Of a DNA stretch of 64,000 nt, positions 1 through 11,680 are shown piece by piece (the first letter of the stretch is position 1; the number at the start of each line of letters is the position of its first letter). The stretch comes from Brachynemurus nebulosus. Taxonomy: Eukaryota > Arthropoda > Insecta > Neuroptera > Myrmeleontidae. A model generated the notes under the pieces. The model saw only the letters and a list, made by a program, of their open reading frames with translations. It had not been told where the DNA came from and did not search any database. The DNA is taken from assembly GCA_035578155.1 (NCBI GenBank), contig JAPWDM010000009.1, forward strand, positions 186,001-250,000, read 5' to 3'. The position numbers and the translations under genes were made by a program.

Positions 1-1020
1 GCCACACACACCACGGACGTAACATGGGGAGGCCACTACATATGAATTCAATATGAATTCAGCCCCGAAGAATATATTATACACAATATCCGCTTGTTCA
101 TCGTCCACTGGGCAGTAACTATGGTCCATCTATAGCCTCCATTCACTATAGTACCATTTATAAATTATACATTTTGTATATAAATGTCGGTTATAAATGT
201 GTGTCTGTTTGTTTGTTGGTATGTATTTGTATGACTATTGGTTTGTTTTTTTTGTGCTACAGCGAAATATTATGTTTTTATTTATTTATTTATTTTTTAT
301 TGCAATTTTTATATTTTATTTATTTGTGTTTGTTTTGGACGACGCAACCGACGCGACGCGCAACGGAGAGATTTGTAAGCTTGTTTCGTATAAATAAAAT
401 ATAATGCTGATTTGATGTCAGCATGTATTGTCTTCTTAGTGACTAGTCAAGTATCACTTAATTGCTACGTCATAGTAAGAAAAAATTGATTTGTTGTCTC
501 TGCTTTACGATTGAAACGAATAAAAGCTTATCTCATCCCCAGCCCCCCCCCCCCGAGTGGGACTAGCTGTAAATAAGATATTGATATTGAATGGGATTTC
601 ATGATAACGCCGTGGATACTATTACATTCCAATTTCTTTATAAGTCCGCTTACGGGCTTGTAGGAGAATATAATTCTAAGAATTCCTGTACCCCCACTTG
701 TGCTTAGTAGTCGACCGCCGTAATTCACACTTCCCCTACTTTTCAAGCGTGTGAGTGTATACTTAAAGTTTAAACGATACTGTCAACAAATATTTTCTTT
801 AAAAATTTTTTGTAGAAATTGTAAATAATATTGTTACTCAAACAAAGTTTGTAATATAATCCGCGCAATGAACAAACAAAACTTGTTTTGGTCAACTACA
901 CATGTATTATGTAAACACGGACCTATAAAAAAATTATTTTAGTGAATAAAAAGATTCTTACAGGATGATTTATGAGTTACACTAATCGTAAGCTTTACCC
1001 TAGGTCATTATCATTACATC
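1..1020. other. AT-rich DNA, no gene recognised
   Basis: No coding region, RNA gene or clear element end was found here. There is a run of ten C at about 546-555 and a short direct duplication near 39-60. The small open frames in this stretch have low-complexity translations rich in F, Y and L and are judged to be chance. Confidence 0.6.
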
Positions 1021-1172
1021 AATAGCAATGTTCCGGTCCACAGAGCACCGGTCTTATAACGAAAGACTTGAATGAATTTTTGTCGGTCATGGAGGGGGAA
1101 TGTTTACAATAGAAATATAAATCGGCGGACTCATAACGAGCGCACTTATAACGAAAGTCTATTGTACTCCGA
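1021..1172. repeat. Degraded pogo/Tigger-like terminal repeat
   Basis: The motif CTTATAACGAAAG occurs twice (about 1052 and 1144), with the related CTCATAACGAGCG between them. Read from the right end on the minus strand it begins with a TACAATAGACTTTCG-like sequence, which resembles the termini of Tigger/pogo-type MITEs. No matching opposite end was found, so this is only a probable fragment. Confidence 0.35.
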
Positions 1173-1430
1173 ATGCAATGAAATTTGTAGGGGACCATCT
1201 AGGAACCAGACCGTATAATTTCTGACAATTTTCATAAAAAAGAATTGAATAGTTCAGAAGTTGTGCCACTTGGTGCAATTTAGTATATTAATGGAATGAC
1301 ATGGTAGCGGCGTAGCTACCATTATTCCGATTTCAATTAAATTCATAGGGAACCATCTACGTACCAAACTGCATAATTTCTGAAAATTTCAACAATCGAA
1401 TAGTTCAGAAGTTATGCCACTTGGTGCAAA
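1161..1430. repeat. Two tandem units of a dispersed repeat, period about 155 bp
   Basis: Unit one (about 1161-1285) and unit two (about 1319-1430) share, in order, a short CCGAATGCAATG-like start, the phrase GGGACCATCTA, TGCATAATTTCTGA or its variant, and GAATAGTTCAGAAGTT followed by GCCACTTGGTGCAA. They are followed by a short CA/GACA microsatellite at 1437-1462. A more diverged copy lies on the other strand at about 22801-22895. Such tandem units are common inside Helitron-like and other non-autonomous elements, but no ends were located here. Confidence 0.6.
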
Positions 1431-1617
1431 CTGGCGACACACACACAGACAGACAGACAGCAAACCAAACTTGTTCAGGAAGCTCTAAAACGTAAAATGT
1501 CCGTAAAAAATTTTATTTTGGAGGGAAAAAATTTTTTATTTTCCAAAAGTGATCACAACTTTAGTAGTCTCGGAGGCAAAAAAGAATTATAAAATAAGAT
1601 TATATTTTTAAGTGTTT

Positions 1618-1724
1618 ATTCTTCTATAAATATTCACAAAAACCAACACACACGGATTGTGAGTCAACACTTGTTTGCAGTAAGATCGCACACATGTGTG
1701 ATCACTGATCGCGATCGGCCTCGA
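1618..1724. repeat. Repeat, inverted relative to 5534-5643
   Basis: This segment and 5534-5643 share, on opposite strands, the 16-mer GATCGCGATCGGCCTC, the phrase ATCGCACACAT and an ACCAACACACACG-like stretch. The two copies enclose the 2.0-kb pogo/Tc1-like element. They may be the ends of a larger element or two independent insertions. Confidence 0.4.
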
Positions 1725-1948
1725 TGGAAGTGTTAAAATACAAAATCATCTTGTATATTGGTCCTGAATTGGTTATATTCTCTTTACTAATATTTACAAT
1801 TATTACAGTACAAAACAAAAATCGAAAATGTAAAAATTCAAAATAAAAAACAAAGTACTATATAAACCCGCAGTCATTTCAATAATTAAAATTCAAACAT
1901 TTTTTCATAAATTTAACGATTGTTACTCGTTAAATTTCATATTTAATT

Positions 1949-1970
1949 AAAAAAAAAAAAAAAAAAAAAA
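1949..1970. repeat. Poly(A) tract of 22
   Basis: An uninterrupted run of 22 A. It could be a retroposon tail or simple slippage; no body of a retroposon was recognised upstream. Confidence 0.8.
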
Positions 1971-2388
1971 CGTTCCACTACAACCAGATTAAAACAAATA
2001 GGTATAACTTCTTTTTAATCGAGACAAAATACAATCAGAGCTAATGAACAAAATCATACTACTACACTGTAAAAAATAATATCATAAAAATTCGCCAAAA
2101 ATACTATTACAGTATTTGATAGGTTAGATCGACCGACAGACACCCAACACATCTGCATCGTTGCGGTTTTTATATTAAAACGAACATGGCCGATTCTATC
2201 ATTGCCACCACCAGCACCGTACCACACTCCCCGTTCGTTAGGTTGGTGTTGTAATATCTCCACCAGTACAGCAATCTCCCGAAGAACACGATTAATTGGT
2301 TCCGTGTTCTTTGAAACCGTGTTGTTCGAGACTATAAAAGACAGACATTCCATTTCAAGTGTGAAAGCAAAGAACTATTTATTATAAA

Positions 2389-2922
2389 TTGGTTATAATT
2401 GTTTAAGTTCTATTAGCCCCTTTGATTTGGTTAACAATAGAATATTTTTTAAAAAATTACAATTCGTTACTTTCCGTAATCGTAAACTTTTGATCGCAGT
2501 TGTCTCGTAAACGGTGCGTGGCGTCGTAGCGAAAAAATAATGAAATTTTTGAAGGCTTTAGCGAAGCAAGTTGTGGGTATTCCAAACATATTGGAATTGT
2601 CAAAACCTACTTTTCCTTATCGAAAATTATCGATACTGAATTACTCATCATATACTGATTATAATTGATTAATTCAGGGTCATTAGTCCCATTGATTTAG
2701 TCACCAATAGAATATTTTTTAAAAAATTACATTTCGTAACTTTTCATAATCGTAAACTTTTGATCGTAATTGTCTCGTAAACGGTGCGTCGCGTCGTATC
2801 GTAACGAAAAAATAACGAAATTTTTAAAGGCGTAAGCGAAGCAAGTTGTGGGTATTCCAAACATATTGAAATTGTCAAAACCCACTTTTCGTTATCGAAA
2901 ATTATCGATGTCGAAAATAACG
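2389..2922. repeat. Tandem repeat, two units of about 268 bp, inside the TIR element
   Basis: Units at about 2389-2650 and 2657-2922 share long stretches, including ACAATAGAATATTTTTTAA-like text, AACTTTTGATCG, TCTCGTAAACGGTGCGT, GTTGTGGGTATTCC and CGAAAATTATCGAT. A further 1.4 units occur in the related copy at 56254-56610, so the array is an inherent part of this family rather than a local duplication. Confidence 0.75.
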
Positions 2923-3151
2923 ATATTTTCAGAATTGGAACATACAAAATATCTCTAAAAATCAAACAAACCATTTAATTTTAAGAAACTATTAGTCTTA
3001 TTTAATTATTCACTTGAAATTACATGTTCACAAGTCGATATACCTTTATTTTCGTTAGCAAAAGTAATTAACCATATGAAATGCCAAATTTTTAGAATCT
3101 TATGTCGTCTAAGAATCATTTAAGTTAAAGATTATGTAACAAATAGAAAAT

Positions 3152-3277
3152 GAAACACAGCGTTTTAATACCGCGTGCTTCCTCGCGTGCTCTTGTCAAA
3201 GCTTCCATTCGTCTTGCTATATTCAGAATGATGTTTTCCGTAGTCTCCTGGGGCAATCTTTGCCCTTCTCTAATTGC
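3152..3277 (-). pseudogene. Tc1/mariner-like transposase, C-terminal relic
   Basis: On the minus strand this region translates without stops to a stretch containing REGQRLPQETTENIILNIAR, then RRMEALTRAREEARG (one R shared). In Tc1-type transposases the last part reads approximately 'PQ-E-T-x-x-(L/I)-x-x-S-M-x-R-R-x-x-A-x-I-x-A-x-G-G'. The R-R-M-E-A-L block and its spacing fit this pattern, although the usual GG is not seen. The opposite-strand frame (3150-3560 +) has no family resemblance and is taken as its shadow. The catalytic DDE/D region is not present in the window copy. Match made by eye. Confidence 0.5.
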
Positions 3278-3654
3278 GGCAGTTCTGAACCTCGACCACA
3301 TTGAGAAGAAGCGGCACTTGAGTTCGAAAGTGACAGACCTCTTAAAAAGATTTGCATCAATAATAAATAAGAACAATTCTTTGAAAAGTCAGTTGATTCA
3401 TTACTTCAGTATTATTTCAAGTGAAAATGAGAAAAAAAAAAACAGCCAACTTTATTTAATAAATAGGTTTTTATATTTTTTTTATGTTCCGCTAATTATG
3501 CCGGTGTGTGTATACATAAATTTTTACATATTTGTTCATTTCTATTATAAAATTCTCTAAAATTTTTAGTTATTTCCAGTATTTTTCCTTTTATAATGAC
3601 AGATTTAATTTACACGATTTTTATTCGTATATATCAAATCTACATGGAACGGAT

Positions 3655-4118
3655 ATATACTGTGTGAGTTTTTCGAGAGTTGCCATTTTTATTACAGCCA
3701 AACCGTTGATTTAATCGAAAAGTTGTTCAAATAAGAGTTGTAGATATCGACGGGGGCAACCGATTGCTATAGTTAGGAGCTTTATAGCTCTTATGGTTTT
3801 CGAGCTATGATACAAACTTATAGATTTTTAAAGGAGACTATATATTAATTTTTCGATAAAACTGATCTAATGCATTAATTAACAACATAAATGAGCAAAA
3901 AAAATTTTTTTACCCAAGTTTAATTTTTTAATTTTTTTTTAATTTATCAGTTAGTCGGTGAAAATATGCATATGTTCTTGAGACTACTTCAACCGATAGT
4001 GTTTTGCTTGGTTACATTTCCATTATATCCAAGAAAAGAACCTTTTCCAGTACCATTTCTATCATAAAAATTTGGTTGTAATAGAAATGGCAACTCTCAA
4101 AAAACTCACATGGTATAT
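3655..4118. mobile_element. Nested MITE, about 460 bp, 35-40 bp TIRs
   Basis: The left end reads GTGAGTTTTTCGAGAGTTGC then CATTTTTATTACA; the right end on the minus strand reads GTGAGTTTTTTGAGAGTTGC then CATTTCTATTACA. It sits inside the element at 2269-4284: the related copy at 56698-56800 carries the flanking sequence without it, which shows that this is a later insertion into an AT-rich target (ATATAT). A partial copy in opposite orientation lies at 42901-43232. Confidence 0.75.
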
Positions 4119-4286
4119 ATTCGCGTACATTGAGGACCGGTGTAACTTCATTTCAAATATATTATAATATGTGTATTTTATTCTTTTTCAAAAGACTTAC
4201 TTAAAAATCGTGTTATTTGAAACCGTGTAATTCGGGGAAAGCTATCCATGTTCTTCGAGTACCGTGTTCTTCGGGGCCTCCCTGTA

Positions 4287-7200
4287 CTACTATAGCAATA
4301 ATAATAATATTATTGAACATTGTTCGATTCAAAAATATACATTTAAAACCCCCGACTGATCTTGGTGGCTCGCACGATTTAGGGGTGAGTAATCCGTTTT
4401 GTGTGTAGTGTGATTATTACTAGTGTGTTACTACTATTGCTTACTTCCACATACCCCCCCCCCTCCCACACCACACCCTTATACTAGTGCTCCATGGCTC
4501 GCTCACCCGATCAAATATTATAGTTTTATCTACACATGTAGTAATAGTGTTTTGTTAGTTTTATAGTGTACCCTGGCATTTTATTAGTGGCAACTTTACA
4601 CGTACAAGTGTAGTTAGAGAATTTTGTTTAAAAATTACGTCACTCGAAAAGTTCTTTGTAAGTTTAAATTTGATTATGGTAAGCAAAGGATATAGCATGA
4701 TAAGCATAGTAAATCTGCCCCGGAAGCGAATTATTTTAATAACTATATTACCGATATGGTAAGGCTGTAAGTAATTGATATCTACAATTTTGGCGGCCAT
4801 AACTGAGTAGTTATGGAGATAACTAAAAAAATTTAAAAAATTACAAAATTTTTTTTCTTGATAACTACTCAACTTAGGAAAATAATTCCAAATCCACACG
4901 AAGGCAAACACTCTCAAGAATATTAGACATATTTATTATCGTATCAGTCCTCGTTATTAAGGATAATAACAAGGAAAATATCCGATCCAATGTTATTTTT
5001 GTAGGGTTCCAATTGAGTGACCACTTCAAAAAAATTCAGTAACTGTGCCCTAATGCACTTAATTACTGCACCAAGCTTCATCAAAATCCAAGGGCTGCAA
5101 CATGGTAAAAAAATTTTTTTTTTTTCATTTCTAATCTGCTGAATCGCCCCTCCAGTGGGTCCGACCCTGGAATTATATACATCAATTGAAAGTACTTTAA
5201 AAATAAAGTGTTATGTCTCATAAAGTGTTTTTTCCTATCTCCTATAGTTTTCGAGATAATCAAGAATAATCGAAAGAGGTATATTAAGTTATAAATTATT
5301 ATCTGCCCCTGATAGAAAGTCCGAATAGTAACTGTATTGTCGTTTATGTGACACTGCAGGTACTTCAAATGTATAACTTCCCTAGATCAAAACAAAACCA
5401 TTGTAGAAATATAATAGAAAATTGTCAAAAAATATGGTGTAGTAGGCATTCTTTAATATTCTACATGTTAAAAATTTGTCCCACACTTTCAGTCTCACGT
5501 TTTCGGCATGCGAAAATAATTAAAACAACCGCAGAGGCCGATCGCGATCAATGATTAATTGATAATTCATTATGTGTGCGATGTTACCACACCGATATGT
5601 ACTCGTACAAACACCAACACACACGACTCTCTTGGTTTTTATAAAAAATTTTAAAATAAACAAATACAAAAAAAAAATTATATTAATTGTAATTTGTAAA
5701 TATAGCAATAAACTAATAAAAGCATGTATTTGTTTGTTTTTTTATTTATTTTTACCAGTTTGTTATCTAAACTTTCAGTAATTGATTTGAATGTAAATAT
5801 ATATGTACGTTATGTATCACGTACCTCTGTTTGCACATACATATATGTTGAATCATTTTATGTACATATTTGTTTATAAAAAGTTTCTTTAAAAATATTG
5901 CCGACTTCCGGGGAAGTTTACTGTGAGAGTGTTCGGGCTTCATAGTGTTAATTTTGTCGAAAAAATTTCTTGTTCTTAAAGTTAACGTCAAAAGATTAAG
6001 AATTGAAAAAAAAATCTAGCATACGCCTTGCCAAAATGACCAAAAAATTTAAAAATTTGGGTTTCTGTCGAATTTTGTGTGTCATTCACAGCCTCAGTAC
6101 CAGTGATCCGATTATACTTCTGGTTTTATTTTTTAAAAATTTGAGTTTATTTGAAAATATTTTTTCAATAAAGACAGCTGCAACTTAAATATTGTCTGAA
6201 AAACTGGGAAAATTCAGGGAGATTTATTCTTGAAAAAAATATCCACCCTGTATAATGCTCTCTATATATTCCTTTGAACCTTGAAAAATTTTTCAAGAAA
6301 ACAAGAAAATCAATTATAACACCGTAATCTTGACACGAAATAATCTTGTTTTAATTACAATCTATCGATATATCTTCTATATCCGTTACGTCACGTTACA
6401 TACAATGTACAACACTAGTGTATGTATTTGAACCAATCGGCGTCGCCATATCTGCATATCGTAAATAGCACATACACCAATAAAAAGTGAGATATGCAGC
6501 AAACGATAAAGTTAATGGATTTTATAGTTGGAAAAATATAACCACAAACAAAACCCGTTCGCCGTTCGTTGTTCGGGCAAAAACATAGATATACAAGATA
6601 CCAATTGTCTATTTCATAACTACCGTGACCGCTGTCGCCAACAAATGACGTCACAACGCTACCCCTACCAAACGATTATGATACATACAACACGTTACTA
6701 TCTACTTGAACACATACATAGACAGATGAATGTGTTCGTGCAACATGGTGTATGTATGGCTACGCACCTTGCATATAGTATATACTGTCATGGCCGACCT
6801 TTGTGACTAACAACCAACAATTTAAAATATATTTATATATTTTAAGAAAGATATTCCTTCTTTATTTTGAGAATGTTTTTCGTTCATAATAGAATTTTTA
6901 CACTTAAATTTGACACACTTTCTGTTTAAATTTCACGAGTTGATTCAAAAAAAGACACTAAGAACGATGTGACCCTTATAATGAACAGTAACAAACTAAA
7001 TCAGAAACGGTGTAAATTGCTCAACATTGCACCTTACGAACGACAGATTTTTATATATACACTTAATCTAGTATATCTATGGGTAAAAATTTATGTATGC
7101 AAATATAGCTACATAGCTATAAGTTAGTTGTTGGAATCACATTGGGGACATTGGTAGGATACAGCAGCACTGAACGAACAGGATACGGGATACTTACGCG

Positions 7201-7758
7201 TAAACGATTATGAAATCCTTACGAAAACGGCGAATATTTATCCTGTAATTTATATTTAAATATCATTAAAAAGATCCGTGATTAAGATAAAATTCATTTA
7301 TTCGAATAGTCTCGACGGGAAAAACGACCTCTGTTAATAGGAATATTTATGGTTATTACTAATCGGTCGGCTGAATGGGGCTTTCTTCGTGGACTGTTTA
7401 AAGTTTTTTGGTTTTGTAACTCATTCACACCGAAATAGTAAATGGTAAAAGTTGTAAATAGAATGCAAAAAACATAATATTCTATGTTCTCTCCTACTTA
7501 TGCGTTTTCGTTACTACTTACTATTTACCACTTTGATGTGAATGAGGTACTATGAGAAAGGGTAGTGAAAGAGGTAGCGAAATATGCCTATGGTCTATGT
7601 AAGTAATAGAAAATACAATTACAAAATTTTTTAATTTCCTCCATTTTACTTGAATAAGTTTGTACCAGATTTTCGTTATGCCTCAGGAAAAAAGTTCTTA
7701 TAGATCTAAAAAAAATACCTATGTGGTAACACAAAACAAGATTTAGGTATATACATGG
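4287..7758. other. No gene recognised; scattered repeat fragments
   Basis: About 3.5 kb of AT-rich DNA. A C-rich low-complexity patch lies at 4450-4480. The segment 5534-5643 is the inverted partner of 1618-1724, and 5898-5952 is a repeat fragment with a copy on the other strand near 63146-63200. Translated short frames here show no recognisable domain. Confidence 0.55.
5898..5952. repeat. Dispersed repeat fragment with inverted copy near 63146-63200
   Basis: The phrase CTTCCGGGGAAGTTTACTGT, with GTGTTCGGGCTTCATAGTGT just after it, recurs with a few changes on the minus strand near 63200 to 63146. The parent element was not identified. Confidence 0.5.
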
Positions 7759-7760
7759 TA

Positions 7761-8638
7761 GGGGAAACCTGTACAAAATCGTATACCGGGGTAAAACAGT
7801 ATAGTAGGTCTATTTTTCTCATTAATTAAAATTTACGGGACACAAGGCGCTCAACAGCGTCCACTAATGAGAGCTATTTGTCAACAAACACTTGTAGCGA
7901 CAAGCACGAATGTTTTCAAAATATTTCATTTTCGTATTTTTCGGTAAATTTGATCTTATTTTTGTGAAAATTCAAGTAAAAATAGCTAAAAGTTTATGTG
8001 TATCTACTATAAGTTAGTCTCCAATCAGTTAGGTTAAAGTATGTGTATTTACTCGTAATTTACAATATTTGTACCGTCGAAATCGATTTGCATATGTAGA
8101 AGTGAGTTATATGTTTATACATACATAGGTCTCCGGGTCAAAACCGTACGGGGTAAAACCGGTCTATTTGCAATTTTGGCTTGGATGTATAAATATGAAC
8201 CAAACTGATTTTTTATTATTAGTTGCAAAAAAGATGCTGCGTAATCATAAAAAAGCTACGACTAGTAAAAAATATTAGAATAATATGAGAAAAACCATTA
8301 AAGCGGTATTTGACGGAACCATGGGGTACTTCAAAACTGCTGGAACATGTCAGGTATCAAAATCAACATTATACAAGATTGAGTCAACAAATTCAAACAA
8401 AAAAATGATTTGGGTTCTTCAACACGCAAAGGTTTAAGAGAATTTAAATCGATTTTTTCGGTGTTAAATATAGTATATGGTTTTGTCGATGTGTCGGGGT
8501 AAAACCGAAATGAATAGTGATTTAAATTTTTTATGTTATTTTTGTTTAATATTGTGATTATCCAAAATATGTTTGACGTGATTATGAATGATCTACAACC
8601 GTAAATCCTTAGCTATACGGTTTTGACCCGGTCTCCCC
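7761..8638 (+). mobile_element. pogo-type element, deletion derivative, 27-bp TIRs
   Basis: The left end is GGGGAAACCTGTACAAAATC and the right end, on the minus strand, GGGGAGACCGGGTCAAAACC, continuing CGTATA on both sides; each is flanked by TA (7759-7760, 8639-8640). The interior carries a relic of a transposase with a psq-type DNA-binding domain (8234-8437), but the DDE domain is missing. At under 0.9 kb it cannot encode a full transposase and would depend on an autonomous relative. It belongs with other GGGG-type TIR elements in this window (34389-35726 and others). Confidence 0.75.
8234..8437 (+). pseudogene. pogo/Tigger-type transposase N-terminus (psq helix-turn-helix), broken
   Basis: The frame from 8234 gives MLRNHKKATTSKKY, an in-frame TAG, then NNM at the ATG at 8285 followed by RKTIKAVFDGTMGYFKTAGT and CQVSKSTLYK, stopping at 8437. 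The pattern 'A-x-x-A-V-x-x-G-x-M-G-Y-x-x-A-x-x-x-x-V-x-x-S-T-L' is typical of the psq/CENP-B-like N-terminal domain that pogo-family transposases use to bind their terminal repeats. The reading frame is the same on both sides of the TAG, so a single substitution in what was probably an 'S-E-E/N-M-R' stretch explains the break. The rest of the protein is deleted. It lies in the middle of the TIR element at 7761-8638. Confidence 0.7.
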
Positions 8639-8640
8639 TA

Positions 8641-9423
8641 CCTTAAAGATACCTCAAAACAAACATTGTCACAATACATTTTAACTCTTTTTCTAGCGGT
8701 ACTACATGCCTAATTTTTAGGGCTCCGAAGCAACATCTTCGGAGACCTTAAAAAAATGGTAGAAATGGTATATCTGTCAGCCGTTTTCCTTATTCCGAAA
8801 CATCACAGTAGCGGAATATGGTATAATTAAAATATACATAGAGTGACTTCGAAAATCTATAATTTGCTTCCATTTTCATAATTTTCTGATTTTATTTAGG
8901 TACAGTTTTTAAGGCGCTAAAATTTTTTTTTGGCCTTGATGACGTCATCAGATTGAAATTTTTTTTTCTCAATTATCAGTTATGGGGAGATTGAATTGAG
9001 GTAACTTGGGTGTAAACTTTTCATTTTTGCAATCAAATTGGGCAAATTCTTTTCGAAATACGACTGATTCGGCAGACATCTTTTTTCAAGTGGTTCTATC
9101 TACTTAATTTTAGTAAAAATGAAAACAACGAATTCAAAAGCCTATATAAAATAAAAAATTATTTTTCCTCAAATCAGGCTTTATAAAACTAACTTAAATT
9201 AGAATAAATGGTTGAATTAGATACGGTAATTTAGAAGGGAACTGTACATTTTTGTTATTAAAATAATGAAATTCCTTCCGGAAATATTTTCTGACTTGGG
9301 TTGTTTACTTATTTGAACCCCTCAAATGAAAATTTTCTGATTTTCGAAAAACACTTTAAATTTTGTGTTAATCCAAACTTGTTACATCTGTCGAGTTTCC
9401 CAAGCTTATATTGTAGCGCAATA
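8641..9423. other. No gene recognised
   Basis: AT-rich DNA without recognised repeats, RNA genes or coding. Contains a short hairpin around AGGGCTCCGAAG and CTTCGGAGACCTT at 8719-8751. Confidence 0.55.
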
Positions 9424-9425
9424 TA

Positions 9426-10548
9426 CCGGGTGTCCCGTTTGGATGTATACATACGATTTACATGTTAATTGTTAACATTGAATTCCCATAAAGGAAAAGT
9501 TATGTCACAAGAGTGTTTTGGATAAACATATTCCTATTTTTGGAAATTTTCTTTTATAAAATAATTTTTTTCCACCAAATTATCTGCACTATTTCTTCAA
9601 CAGAGTATTCTTTCCGTATTTTTATTATTTTAATATTTATTTCAAAAAAAAAAAAAAAATTAAAAGATGCCTTTTGAATTTACAAAAAATGACACAAATA
9701 TTTATGTGAAAATATGAATTGCTTGAAAATTGCGACATTCATTTCTTTATGTTACTGCATTATTGTTGTTAAAGCGATAGTAACAGTAGTTAAAATAATA
9801 TTATAGTTGAAAAAATATTCCCAGACACTTTTGTAGGTTTCCTTCTTTTTTGTCCTTGTCGTACACTTTTCAGCATTACACCAGTGTCCTTAATCAGTGG
9901 TTTTTATTTAGTTTTTTAAATATTTGACATAATAATATTTCATCTTTACAAAGTTAAAAAAATGATGCAATCGTGTAAAGAAAACTAAAATATGTTATTT
10001 TCAATTAGAATAAACTATTTTCGTTTGATTTTAACTGATTTGAAAATTCTAAACAAACAGTACATATTGACATCCACTGATTTTTGTTTTTCAAAATTAT
10101 ATTTTTAATAGTATTAAATATTTTGCAATGAATCCAGTCATTCAATTATTTTATGTATATGTTTACAGTTAAGTTATAATATATCATTAATGTCATTTGT
10201 TTTCGGTTTCTTTAAGAAATATTCTTCTGCAATCAAATTATTATTGAATAAACCGAATTTACATAAAAATATAAAATAGTGTTATTAACTTATTATTTAT
10301 TATTATTTCGTAACCTAATGTTCAATTAGTACCCTATGCACTGTTTATTTGTTTAACTGAAATTAGAAAAAGACAATTATCCGTTGACAAAGAAACTATC
10401 AAAAGTGTCTGGGAATATTTTTTCAACGATAAATTGGTAATTACTATTTTGTTCAAAGCACTCTTGTGACATAACCTTTTCCTTATGGGAATTCAGTGTT
10501 ATCAATTAACATGTAAACCGTATGTATACATCCAAACGGGACATCCGG
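9426..10548. mobile_element. 1.1-kb TIR element, TIRs about 95 bp
   Basis: The left arm starts CCGGGTGTCCCGTTTGGATG and the right end on the minus strand starts CCGGATGTCCCGTTTGGATG; the arms stay nearly identical through TATACATACG, ACATGTTAATTG, ATTCCCATAAGG-like text and TTATGTCACAAGAGTG. Both ends are flanked by TA (9424-9425, 10549-10550). A second inverted pair (about 9803-9850 and 10380-10430, sharing ATATTCCCAGACACTTTTG) suggests that the left arm was once longer and is now interrupted. No coding is seen; non-autonomous. Confidence 0.8.
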
Positions 10549-10550
10549 TA

Positions 10551-11188
10551 CACAAAAACCTTCTGTAAAAAACTATGTTTTATTAAACTGTTTCGTTTCA
10601 ACTGTAAGCCACTGTCCAAACAACTTCTAGTTGCACTGTTCACCAACAATCATTCGGTGACAATAAATTATTGATTCTTTTAAAAAAATAAATAAGTGAC
10701 GAAAAAATAAAGTCGTAAAATCGAAAATCTCTATTTCGAAGTGATATGTCGCACAGTTGGGGTGATATTGAATTAAGGCGATCAATCACGCGCATTTAAA
10801 TTGAACTGAAACGAAGTATATTGCATCGTAAAAACGTTTTTATTTCATTTTAGTTTGATTCTGTTCGCGCCGTCCGTGCGGTCACAACTTCTGTCAGTAC
10901 ACACCATTTAATTTATGATATCACTGTACCAGAATGTAAAGTACTCACCCATGTCGCAACATTCTGCATAACATAACGAATTTCGCATTTTGAGCAATAA
11001 AAAATCTTTGAAGTAACACTTTATCGATACATAATTACTAGCAAAATTTAATTAGTATCATGAGATGCCCTCTGGACGCTCCGTAAACTAAAATTAGTTT
11101 TTTTTCTTTTTTAATTTTTCTCGAAAACTAATTTATATAAACAATTTAACTTATGTGTATCAAGTCCCATTAGAATATTGTAGTTTTT
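10551..11188. other. No gene recognised
   Basis: AT-rich DNA. A slightly GC-richer patch at 10868-10900 has no supporting open frame or splice pattern. Confidence 0.5.
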
Positions 11189-11680
11189 AACTTCCCATTG
11201 GAAGTTATTTTAATGGGTCCGATTCTACGAATCGCTAATTTTGACATATCTCCACGTTTCAAGGTCACTAGAATCCAAATCCATCGTATTTAGCGTGATG
11301 TCTGTGTGTGCGTTCGTTAGTTTGTTCGTTCGTTCGTTCGTGAATTTTTTTTCGTCTCGCATATCTCGAGAACAAATGATGATATCAACTCCGGACTAAT
11401 TTCATTAGATGCGTAATCAAAAAATGAAGACCGGATAAAGTTTTCAGCCAATTCGGATTAGCAGTTTGTTTTTTGTGGTAAAAAAACGGAATTAACTTTA
11501 TTAACATAACATAGATTATATGGCTTTTTTACCATGTCTTTATTATATAATAGACTAAGAACCTTCCTTAATGTTAAAAACGCCAGTATTTTATTATAAA
11601 AAAAAAATTCGTCAAGTGCGTGTTTGACACGCACTAAGTAATGTTCCTCACAATCAGTGGTCATAACTAAAACTTATTAA

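Larger units (their letters stand above)
2269..4284 (-). mobile_element. Tc1/pogo-type TIR element, copy 1, with nested MITE
   Basis: The left end CAGCAATCTCCCGAAGAACA and the right end, read on the minus strand, CAGGGAGGCCCCGAAGAACA, match in most positions, and both are flanked by TA (2267-2268 and 4285-4286). Subterminal phrases such as CCGTGTTGTTCGAGA recur near both ends. Ends beginning CAG with a TA target fit the pogo/Tigger branch of Tc1/mariner. Inside are a two-unit tandem repeat (2389-2922), a transposase C-terminal relic on the minus strand (3152-3277) and a nested MITE (3655-4118). Related ends lie at 47059 and 56884. The element is decayed and has no complete transposase. Confidence 0.7.

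Noticed and set aside
3150..3560. 136-codon open frame on the plus strand
   Set aside because: It is the antisense of the minus-strand transposase-like relic and its second half is low-complexity F/Y/K/N; no domain.
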